DNA of 8,384 bases from the NCBI GenBank assembly GCA_964354345.1, contig CAYGZL010000021.1:1-8384 (forward strand), in the 5' to 3' direction. The translations under genes and the position numbers were made by a program. This document shows positions 1 through 5,057 of the stretch, in pieces. How positions within the stretch are numbered: position 1 is the first letter of the stretch; each line of letters starts with the position of its first letter. The DNA is from CAYGZL01 sp964354345. Its GTDB lineage: Bacteria; Chloroflexota; Anaerolineae; Anaerolineales; UBA4823. Under the pieces are notes generated by a model. That model saw nothing but the letters and a program-made list of their open reading frames with translations. It was not told the origin of the DNA and made no database searches.

Positions 1-397
1 ATCCCCGCCAATCATTTGGTGCGGGTGGTGATGGATCAGTGGTGGAAACAGGCCGGACTTTCGGAAGAGCCGGATGAAGCTGGTGATTGACGAAGTATTC
101 AGTGCAGTGATAGAGTATCTGATGGAGGAGGGGTACGTGAAGCTGGAGCAGTACTTTCAGGCGGAATATGGGGATGACGATTTGGAAGAGTTGGGGGGCA
201 ACGACCCAGCGGATGTGAATGCAGCAGGACTGAAGAAAAAGATTGCTGTATTGAACTAACGGCTGTACGATCTGGCACAGCAGAAGAAAGAAGATATCGG
301 TGTGGATTTCAACATCCATGGCTGTGCCGGGGACACCGCCTGCCTGATCCCGCATCTGGAACAGGTGCACAAGAACCTTTTGTGTTTAACTAATAAC
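1..397 (+). pseudogene. Decayed IS1182-like transposase remnant
   Basis: This is a broken transposase reading left to right, entering from beyond the left edge. In frame 1 the first bases read IPANHLVRVV, typical of the N-terminal part of IS1182-family (DDE) transposases, and this frame closes at a stop at about base 90. Similarity moves to frame 2 from about base 62, with IDEVFSAVIEYLMEEGYVKL, as in the family's segment just before the VDGTKIEANAN motif. That motif is missing. The frame continues through LKKKIAVLN, a TAA stop at 257-259, then RLYDLAQQKKEDIG, and jumps to GDTACLIPHLEQ, a motif found much further along in intact copies. The protein has therefore lost internal blocks, carries a frameshift and a stop, and has no C-terminal catalytic part. 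It cannot be functional. Family assignment is from remembered motifs; decay is seen directly. Confidence 0.62.
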
Positions 398-482
398 CAC
401 GCAATTCTAACTGCAAACCGTGCATATGCTAAAGAGGTATGCAGCTCCCGCGACCAAATTACTATACATAATCGCAACAACA

Positions 483-1328
483 TCACCTTCCTGCCAAGTA
501 TCCCACAACCATCTCCTGAAAATTTTCCTGAAAAGCCTCCAGCCAGGCCTCGATAAACGGCCGCGACTCAAACATCGGCAGCAGATCAATCGCAAGGTCA
601 CGGGGTTTGATCTGCGCGATCTTCTGCTGCAGCACCAACATTGCACTGCGGGTGGTGTAAGGCTGCTGGCCATCGTGCGCCAGCTTCTCTTCTAATGGCT
701 GGATGCGCTGCTGCATGAACCACAGCAGATCATAGAAATCACGCCCCTTAACAGACACACCACTGCGACCTCTTTCATAATTGCGTTCCAGGCAGGCGAG
801 CATTTTGCCAGCCATCATCGTCTCCCGCGAGAAGTGCGCCGCGACCAGGCTGCGCCCATAAACAAGCACTGGTGTACGCTGGATCACCGTCACCTGGGCA
901 TGGTGGCTGACTTCCACCTTGAGGTGCAACGCTTCATTTGGGTGAGCAGATAAAGCGAGGGCACTCAGGATCGGAAACTTGAGCGTCACCCGCAAGATCC
1001 CGCCTGGGCCTGCTTGGGTTTTGGCAGATGCTTCTGCATATTTAAAGGCGCTGTGAAAATGTTGGACCAAATCCGGGGCAAGCTGGCTCAGATCCAGCCC
1101 GGAGCGGTTATCAAAATCCAGATCTTCCGACAGGCGGTTCAAACCATACACCACATGCAGGCAGGTGCCGCCGTAAAAGTTCAAACTGCGGTAGCTGGAA
1201 TGGTTGTAGAGGTAATCCAGCACGTAGGCCTGCAAAACTTCTTTGAGCAGGATTCGTTTGGTTTCAACCGCCAGGAGTGGGTTTTTACCAGTCAGGACGT
1301 TCTGCAAGGTTTGGATCAGGGTAGCCAT
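483..1328 (-). CDS. abiEii: AbiEii-type nucleotidyltransferase toxin (type IV toxin-antitoxin / abortive infection)
   Basis: This is a 281-residue protein of the AbiEii/AbiGii toxin family (DUF1814), nucleotidyltransferases related to DNA polymerase beta that stop growth on phage infection when not neutralised. The signature is clear: GGT at residues 53-55, then RLSEDLDFD at about 65-73, giving the GG(S/T)...DxD metal-binding motif. KVEVS at about 137-141 would hold the third acidic residue. Lys175 and KGRDFYDLLW at about 194-203 match the later conserved motifs (K...RDxYDL). Length is normal for the family and no key residue is missing. The start lies inside the end of the antitoxin gene (13-nt overlap), with GGAG 8 nt before the ATG, so the two are translationally coupled. 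It is the last gene of the abiE operon. The 3' end faces the transposase remnant, and I see no good terminator in the roughly 85 nt between them. Confidence 0.88.
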   Translation of the reverse strand: MATLIQTLQNVLTGKNPLLAVETKRILLKEVLQAYVLDYLYNHSSYRSLNFYGGTCLHVVYGLNRLSEDLDFDNRSGLDLSQLAPDLVQHFHSAFKYAEASAKTQAGPGGILRVTLKFPILSALALSAHPNEALHLKVEVSHHAQVTVIQRTPVLVYGRSLVAAHFSRETMMAGKMLACLERNYERGRSGVSVKGRDFYDLLWFMQQRIQPLEEKLAHDGQQPYTTRSAMLVLQQKIAQIKPRDLAIDLLPMFESRPFIEAWLEAFQENFQEMVVGYLAGR

Positions 1329-1987
1329 ACGCGGTTCTCCAGGTTCGTCAAAATACTGCGCATTTTCATACTACCCATTTTGACCGGGTCGCTACCTCTA
1401 ACATAACCAGCGAATTCTTCCCGCTCCTCCCGGGTGAACTCGTTCAGGTTCAGGCGTAATTCCTCAGCCAGGTCGTAATGCCGTGAGGCGATAGCCCCAG
1501 TAAATGGGCGCAAGTAGAGATAATCGAACAGCGCTTTGGCCCGCGAGGCCTGCGCGTAAGGGATGCCATACGCTTCCTCGATTTGGAATCCCTGGTACAG
1601 ATCAAGCTGGATATGGCGGTATACAAACGTCCCGAGAAAATTAATGATCGTATGTGTATTCTTGACCGTGATCGACGTGACTGGATAAGTAATGTCGGTT
1701 AAGATGCCATGCTGCTGTAGCACGTATTCCAGGGAGAGGTAGGACTGGGGTAACAAAATGGCGCTGACCACGCCCGAGAACGCCGCCTCCTGACAATGCC
1801 GTTCGTAGAAGCGGTGGTGCATGTATACCCCCTTTTTGAGGGCAATCAGGTGCCCGGCCTGAACCCAGCGATACAGCGCCACACGTGTGTGTGCATCACC
1901 GGTCACGTCATTCCCTGCAATTTGCCGGAAACCTTCGATCGTGAAGTAAGGTAGGTTTTCGAAAGGAGATAAAATCGAATATTTCAT
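1316..1987 (-). CDS. abiEi: AbiEi-type antitoxin and autorepressor (type IV toxin-antitoxin)
   Basis: This is a 223-residue partner of the AbiEii toxin. The N-terminal part (about residues 10-57) has the winged-helix layout of AbiEi antitoxins, including YRWVQAGHLIALKKGVY, the 'wing' that is well conserved in the family. The remainder, with SLEYVLQQHGIL and the RAKALFDYLYLR segment, matches the C-terminal antitoxin domain. In studied abiE systems the antitoxin neutralises the toxin without forming a stable complex and represses its own promoter by binding inverted repeats. A strong dyad lies just upstream of this gene. The ATG is preceded by an AT-rich operator and not by a Shine-Dalgarno sequence; translation may be inefficient or SD-independent. 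No better start with a ribosome site is seen downstream that would keep the winged helix intact. Function is inferred from family and gene order. Confidence 0.85.
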   Translation of the reverse strand: MKYSILSPFENLPYFTIEGFRQIAGNDVTGDAHTRVALYRWVQAGHLIALKKGVYMHHRFYERHCQEAAFSGVVSAILLPQSYLSLEYVLQQHGILTDITYPVTSITVKNTHTIINFLGTFVYRHIQLDLYQGFQIEEAYGIPYAQASRAKALFDYLYLRPFTGAIASRHYDLAEELRLNLNEFTREEREEFAGYVRGSDPVKMGSMKMRSILTNLENRVWLP

Positions 1988-1990
1988 GAT

Positions 1991-2040
1991 ATATATTGGA
2001 TAATATACAGTTATTGTATATTATCCAATATATCGGATAA
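1991..2040. promoter_or_regulatory. Operator dyad for AbiEi autorepression
   Basis: A perfect 19-bp inverted repeat (arms 1991-2009 and 2015-2033, centre GTTAT) spans the abiE -10 box, the predicted transcription start and the region up to the start codon. Its core is TATTGGATAA and its complement TTATCCAATA. A third, nearly identical copy (TATCGGATAA, 2031-2040) overlaps the end of the right arm and reaches into the promoter spacer. Studied AbiEi proteins bind inverted repeats at their own promoters. The match in position makes this the likely operator, although binding itself is inferred. Confidence 0.72.
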
Positions 2041-2055
2041 ATATGCAAGAGTCAA
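2027..2055 (-). promoter_or_regulatory. abiE operon promoter
   Basis: Read on the minus strand, TTGACT (2050-2055) is followed after exactly 17 nt by TATATT (2027-2032). Each hexamer matches 5 of 6 bases of the sigma-70 consensus. The expected transcription start is near 2020, giving a leader of about 33 nt before the abiEi ATG at 1987. The -35 box begins only 23 nt after the stop codon of the upstream gene. The -10 box lies inside the operator dyad, so a bound AbiEi would block polymerase. Confidence 0.7.
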
Positions 2056-2078
2056 GTCACCCTATTTTCACGTTTTTT

Positions 2079-2735
2079 CTACTCGTTCGATGAGTATATC
2101 TTGCGTCCGAAACCTTTCGGCGTGACGGAATTGTCGAAAATTTCCTCGATCACAAACAGGTACGCCGGGCGATCTTTCCAGCGGTCTGGATTGGGGCGGT
2201 GGTAGACATCATGCTGGGCGTTGAGCAGACGGTGGTACAGGCTGCCTTCCAGATAGATTTCTACTTTGCCGCGCACCTCGAAGCTGATCATCGGCGGCTG
2301 GTAGAAGAGTAAGGTCGCTACAGGATTGGCCTGCAGGTTGATCCAGGTGTGATCGCGCGCCAGTTCCAGGGTACCAAAGCGGGTGAAATCAATCCGCGCC
2401 TGGCAGCCCTCGCCGTAAAGCAGCTTCATCAGGATCTGCAAACCCTGCTCGCTGTAGCCGTCGCGCCAACCTGAGGCAATGTGCTGGCAATAGGCGTCCA
2501 CTATCTCTGACAGGTACTCCGGCTTGGGGATGTAACCAACGCCTTTGATAGAGGCGTTCAGACCCGCAGGACCGTAGGAGACCACCGCCGGGGTGTGACG
2601 GCAGAAGCCCAGGAAAATTTCGTGCGGTTGGATCGATTCACCAGCTGCCTGGCGCTGGATCAATTGGGCTCGCTCGGTATAAGCCCAGTGGATAAATTCG
2701 TCGGGGATGGTTGGATTTGGCATGGCATGTCTCAT
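2079..2735 (-). CDS. Possible FMN-binding split-barrel protein (pyridoxamine-phosphate-oxidase-like), function uncertain
   Basis: This is a 218-residue soluble protein with no signal peptide or membrane helix. The middle and C-terminal parts resemble the flavin-reductase/PNPOx-like split barrel: residues about 112-160 read as alternating strands (QARIDFTRFGTLEL, INLQANPVATLLFY, ISFEVRGKVEIYLEG) with the 'NPxAxLLF' and 'VRGxxEI' patterns common in that fold. They are followed by a well-formed C-terminal segment with NAQHDVYHRPNPDRW and a closing FDNSVTPKGFGRK. I cannot name a substrate, and the first 100 residues do not match anything I recognise. Translation may start at Met1 or Met5 (2723); neither has a good Shine-Dalgarno sequence. 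It has its own promoter and is separated from abiE by only about 90 nt, but nothing suggests a shared role. An unrelated conserved hypothetical protein is the alternative. Confidence 0.6.
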   Translation of the reverse strand: MRHAMPNPTIPDEFIHWAYTERAQLIQRQAAGESIQPHEIFLGFCRHTPAVVSYGPAGLNASIKGVGYIPKPEYLSEIVDAYCQHIASGWRDGYSEQGLQILMKLLYGEGCQARIDFTRFGTLELARDHTWINLQANPVATLLFYQPPMISFEVRGKVEIYLEGSLYHRLLNAQHDVYHRPNPDRWKDRPAYLFVIEEIFDNSVTPKGFGRKIYSSNE

Positions 2736-2764
2736 GATATGGCGAAGGGATAAAGATCCCCTAT

Positions 2765-2793
2765 ATTATACAGCCTGTTAAAAACGTAAAAGC
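2765..2793 (-). promoter_or_regulatory. Promoter of the split-barrel gene
   Basis: A perfect -10 hexamer TATAAT (2765-2770, minus strand) lies 30 nt before the ATG at 2735, which suggests a leader of about 20 nt. The -35 region at 17 nt spacing (GCTTTT, 2788-2793) is poor. It falls inside the terminator hairpin of the preceding gene, so the terminator and this promoter are interleaved. Confidence 0.5.
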
Positions 2794-2837
2794 CCATGAA
2801 CCGCCTTTGCTTCCCCCAGACGGTCCCGGGCTTTACC
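2778..2837 (-). terminator. Rho-independent terminator after the second small membrane protein gene
   Basis: On the minus strand GTAAAGCCCGGGACCGT pairs with GCGGTTCATGGGCTTTTAC around a 15-nt purine-rich loop (CTGGGGGAAGCAAAG), with a small internal loop and one bulged U. The stem is followed by GTTTTTAA (U-tract at 2780-2784). It lies about 40 nt after the stop of the gene at 2874-3221. It is clearly related to the hairpin at 3356-3416. Confidence 0.8.
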
Positions 2838-2873
2838 TCCCTGATAAGGGATGTTAGTTATTTCATTGATCAT

Positions 2874-3221
2874 TTAGAACGGCGAGGGGATCATACCTTC
2901 CTTCACCAGGATGGCGCACGATTCGGCTGCTATATCAATCACCAGTTTCGGGTTGTTCTTCATCTGCTCCAGAGTGATTTTCTTATAAGCCATCACCACC
3001 ACCATTCCGGTTGCGATCTTGCGCCGATGCTCGCTGGTGTAATGGGTCGGGAGAAAATCGATCAAAATAGTATCAAAAGCGTTAATCAACTCCCGAACGA
3101 TTGCTGCGGCGCGACTGTCGGTTACCTGCCCACCTGTTTCAGTCTTGCGCTGGGATAACCAGTAAATTACCACCAACACCAGAATTACGATCCACCACCA
3201 GTTATGTGTTAGCCAGTCCAT
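2874..3221 (-). CDS. Small single-pass membrane protein, unknown conserved domain (paralogue 2)
   Basis: This is a 115-residue protein that I do not recognise. It starts MDWLTHNWWW and runs into one hydrophobic helix (about residues 8-23), then a short polar linker (SQRKTETGGQ) and an apparently helical domain of about 82 residues. An acidic N-terminus and basic residues straight after the helix predict N-out, C-in topology, so the domain would be cytoplasmic. The domain carries THYTSEHRRKIATGM, KITLEQMK and NPKLVI, all shared with the paralogue just upstream; by eye about two thirds of the residues are identical. The start is well supported by AAAGGAG 9 nt before the ATG, in a leader almost identical to that of the paralogue. 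The linker is about 18 residues shorter here. The gene sits between two related terminators, so it probably has its own promoter in 3222-3355, where I cannot pick a convincing one. Confidence 0.8.
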   Translation of the reverse strand: MDWLTHNWWWIVILVLVVIYWLSQRKTETGGQVTDSRAAAIVRELINAFDTILIDFLPTHYTSEHRRKIATGMVVVMAYKKITLEQMKNNPKLVIDIAAESCAILVKEGMIPSPF

Positions 3222-3355
3222 GATTTTTTCTCCTTTCGGTTTTCTTATGCTTATTTTCTGTTCTGATATTAAAGAGAAAACGGTTGGGCTTTTTCTTACA
3301 AAATTTCCCCCGGCTTAAAACATCTATCTTTATCGACAAAGACTGGCTGGCTGCT

Positions 3356-3416
3356 TAAAATAATAAACGCCCGGCAGACTGTCATTTCCTCCCCTAAACA
3401 GTCCCGAGCGTTATTC
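3356..3416 (-). terminator. Terminator-like hairpin after the first small membrane protein gene
   Basis: On the minus strand AATAACGCTCGGGACTGT pairs with ACAGTCTGCCGGGCGTTTATT (with a two-base bulge and a bulged U) around the 15-nt loop TTAGGGGAGGAAATG, followed by TATTATTTTAA. It begins about 31 nt after the stop codon of the gene at 3448-3849. Loop and stem resemble the hairpin at 2778-2837, with base changes that keep pairing. The U-tract is interrupted, so termination may be partial and allow readthrough into the next paralogue. Confidence 0.68.
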
Positions 3417-3447
3417 TGTTGGGTAGTAGATTAATTTAACCGCAGGG

Positions 3448-3849
3448 TTACCGTTCGAACGGTGGAATCATACCTTCTTTGATCAGCACCACTGCCGATT
3501 TGGCAGCGACTTCGATCACCAGCTTCGGGTTGTCCTTCATCTGTTCCAGGGTAATATTTTCAGCCGCCATCACGGCCACCATCCCAATCGCAATCTTATG
3601 CCGGTGTTCACTGGTGTAATGCGAAGGAAGGAATTTCTTCAATATTTCATCGAAAGCATCAATCAACGCCCGAACCAGGGCAGTCGCTTGAGCATCGCTA
3701 ATATTTCCACCAGATAATCTGGAGGGGGAGAAACTCGATCCGCCTGAATAGCTGGAACGCGTTGACCCCGAGCTGCTCCTCGATATCAGATAAATAACTA
3801 CGACCACGATTATTAATAACCACCACCAATTTTGCCCTAACCATTCCAT
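3448..3849 (-). CDS. Small single-pass membrane protein, unknown conserved domain (paralogue 1)
   Basis: This 133-residue protein is a paralogue of the downstream gene, of unknown function. Order: MEWLGQNWWW, a membrane helix at about residues 8-23 (LLIIVVVVIY), a Ser/Gly-rich flexible linker at about 24-48, then the conserved domain at about 50-133 with PSHYTSEHRHKIAIGM, NITLEQMKDNPKLVIEVAAK and a KEGMIPPF end. The frame is open for 23 further codons upstream, but AAAGGAG lies 9 nt before this ATG and the paralogue begins at the same NWWW-containing N-terminus, so I choose 3849. The predicted topology is N-out, C-in. The gene lies 128 nt after the membrane TPR protein with no strong terminator between, so it may be partly co-transcribed with the Hsp70 operon. 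It is not a toxin family or secretion component I know. Confidence 0.8.
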   Translation of the reverse strand: MEWLGQNWWWLLIIVVVVIYLISRSSSGSTRSSYSGGSSFSPSRLSGGNISDAQATALVRALIDAFDEILKKFLPSHYTSEHRHKIAIGMVAVMAAENITLEQMKDNPKLVIEVAAKSAVVLIKEGMIPPFER

Positions 3850-3892
3850 GATCTTTTCTCCTTTCAATTTCTCCGATGCGTTCTTCAATCTA

Positions 3893-3921
3893 CTTATATA
3901 GAGAGAAATACAACCCAAATT
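3893..3921 (-). promoter_or_regulatory. Weak candidate promoter for the small membrane protein genes
   Basis: TATAAG (3893-3898, minus strand) matches 5 of 6 bases of the -10 consensus and lies in the 128-nt gap before the gene starting at 3849. The hexamer 17 nt upstream (AATTTG) is poor. The site is plausible because of its position, not its sequence strength. Confidence 0.22.
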
Positions 3922-3977
3922 CTTACCCCCTCCCTATAAAAATGGGGCGGATCTCCCGGAAATTTTAGATAAGTATA

Positions 3978-5054
3978 TCACGGACAATAGTGAAAACTAA
4001 CCCAACCGTATTTATTGTTGGCTAATTTTACCAATCGCCAGAGAGACCAACCCTCTTCGACATAGTACAACTTCTGCTCTAGCACTGATAGAACATTTCC
4101 TTCGTACACGTACCCAACGACGATTTTACTATTGGGGGAATCAACCACTGTTAAAGATGCACCGGGGAAACCAATCTTCACCGTGCAGGTCCAGGGTGTG
4201 GCTGTGGGTGTCCAGGTCGCTGTCGGTGAAAGCGTAGCAGTGGGGGTAGGTGTCGAGGAGGCTGTCGCGGTAGCCGTCGCCGTAGGAGTGGGAGTATTCG
4301 TCGGTGTAGCCGTGGGTGTCGGTGATGAGGTTGGCGTAAAAGTGCGAGTTGGGCTGGGGATGACCTGCAAACCAACCGCGTCGACTGTCGCATCTGGCGC
4401 CAGGCTCTTGGCCAGCGAGATCGCCCACTCACGTTCGGTCTCGCCAGGCACCTGGCCCTGCATGACCACCTGGTTTTTATTCTGCTCCACCTGGATGCCC
4501 AGCGCCTCCAGGCGGGGTTGTTCCTGGATGGCGCCCGCCACGGATACCGGAGCAGCCCGCCGACCCGCGATCAGGCTGGTGACCAGGATTGCCAGACCTA
4601 AGACGACCAGTCCAGCAACCGCTCCCAGCCAGCGTATCCGGCGCAGGCGTAGCTCCTGGCGTCGGCGGATATCCTGGCGGATGGTCTGGATCTGCTGCAG
4701 GCCAGCCTGGGCGCGCGGCTCATCCGGCTGGAGAGCCAGGGCGCGTTCCCAACAGTCTTGGGCTCGCTCGTAATTCCCCTTTTGCGCAGCCAGCTTGCCC
4801 AGCACGACCCAGGCATCCAGGTGCTCAGGCTGCAAGGCAACCACGGTCTCAAGAGTTTTCATCGCCTGGGTATGCTCGCCCTGGCGGATCTGATCCAACG
4901 CATGCTGGTAGAGCTGCGGGAGGAGCAAATCAAGATTTGCCAGGCTGGTGAGATCCTCTTTACAATTGGGGTTTGGGCAGATCGTGGCGCCAAATGGAAC
5001 CGGCTTATCACAGATAGGACAGGCATAGGTGCCTGGTGGCAGTTTAGGTGGCAT
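3978..5054 (-). CDS. Membrane-anchored zinc-ribbon/TPR protein with external Pro/Thr linker and SH3-like domain
   Basis: This 358-residue modular protein reads, in order: an N-terminal zinc ribbon (Cys12, 15, 26, 31, as CPIC...CPNPNC); two TPR units at about 44-112 (EHTQAMKTLETVVALQPE, NYERAQDCWERALALQPD); a strongly basic stretch at 129-141; one membrane helix at about 142-163; a small domain at about 172-232 that looks BON-like (VVMQGQVPGETEREWAISLA); a Pro/Thr-rich linker at 233-287; and a C-terminal SH3b-like domain at about 288-358 with cysteines near each end (290, 357). Positive residues before the helix put the zinc ribbon and TPR in the cytoplasm and the rest outside. It starts 3 nt after the Hsp70-TPR gene, with AAGGA 7 nt before the ATG, so it is the third gene of that operon. 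A role as membrane adaptor for the chaperones is inferred. SH3b domains often bind peptidoglycan, but binding is not shown here. Confidence 0.85.
   Translation of the reverse strand: MPPKLPPGTYACPICDKPVPFGATICPNPNCKEDLTSLANLDLLLPQLYQHALDQIRQGEHTQAMKTLETVVALQPEHLDAWVVLGKLAAQKGNYERAQDCWERALALQPDEPRAQAGLQQIQTIRQDIRRRQELRLRRIRWLGAVAGLVVLGLAILVTSLIAGRRAAPVSVAGAIQEQPRLEALGIQVEQNKNQVVMQGQVPGETEREWAISLAKSLAPDATVDAVGLQVIPSPTRTFTPTSSPTPTATPTNTPTPTATATATASSTPTPTATLSPTATWTPTATPWTCTVKIGFPGASLTVVDSPNSKIVVGYVYEGNVLSVLEQKLYYVEEGWSLWRLVKLANNKYGWVSFHYCP
4194..4358 (-). repeat. Low-complexity Pro/Thr-coding repeat
   Basis: About 165 bp of degenerate 6-bp-like repeats encode the PTPTAT-type linker of the membrane TPR protein. 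Alternating C and G bias leaves long open frames on the other strand and in other frames (for example a Val/Gly-rich plus-strand frame at 4132-4773) that are shadows. Such tracts are prone to slippage, so linker length may differ between strains. Confidence 0.8.
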
Positions 5055-5057
5055 AGA

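Noticed and set aside
422..445. Short inverted repeat TGCATA...TATGCA between the transposase remnant and abiEii
   Set aside because: Six base pairs in AT-rich DNA is expected by chance and there is no flanking direct repeat.
1014..1406. Plus-strand open frame of 130 codons over abiEii/abiEi
   Set aside because: It crosses the overlap of two recognised genes on the other strand and has no family-like motif.
2796..3158. Plus-strand open frame of 120 codons over the second small membrane gene
   Set aside because: It is antisense to a well-supported gene with a ribosome site and a paralogue, and it starts inside a terminator hairpin.
3302..3391. Possible 29-codon ORF starting in the loop of the first hairpin (GGAGGAAATG)
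   Set aside because: The spacing from the SD-like bases to the ATG is only 2 nt, the peptide has no helix or motif, and the ATG is lost in the duplicate hairpin.
3940..3977. Possible terminator after the membrane TPR gene (GGGAGATCCGCCCCATTTTT)
   Set aside because: The stem has only about three secure pairs, so I do not call it; the Hsp70 operon may read on into the small genes.
4194..4358. Short regular repeats that could suggest a CRISPR array or tandem element
   Set aside because: The repeats are degenerate, without spacers, and translate in frame to a typical Pro/Thr linker.
4132..4773. Plus-strand Val/Gly-rich open frame of 213 codons
   Set aside because: It is a shadow of the Pro/Thr linker and upstream domains of the membrane TPR gene; its repeats arise from the same low-complexity DNA.
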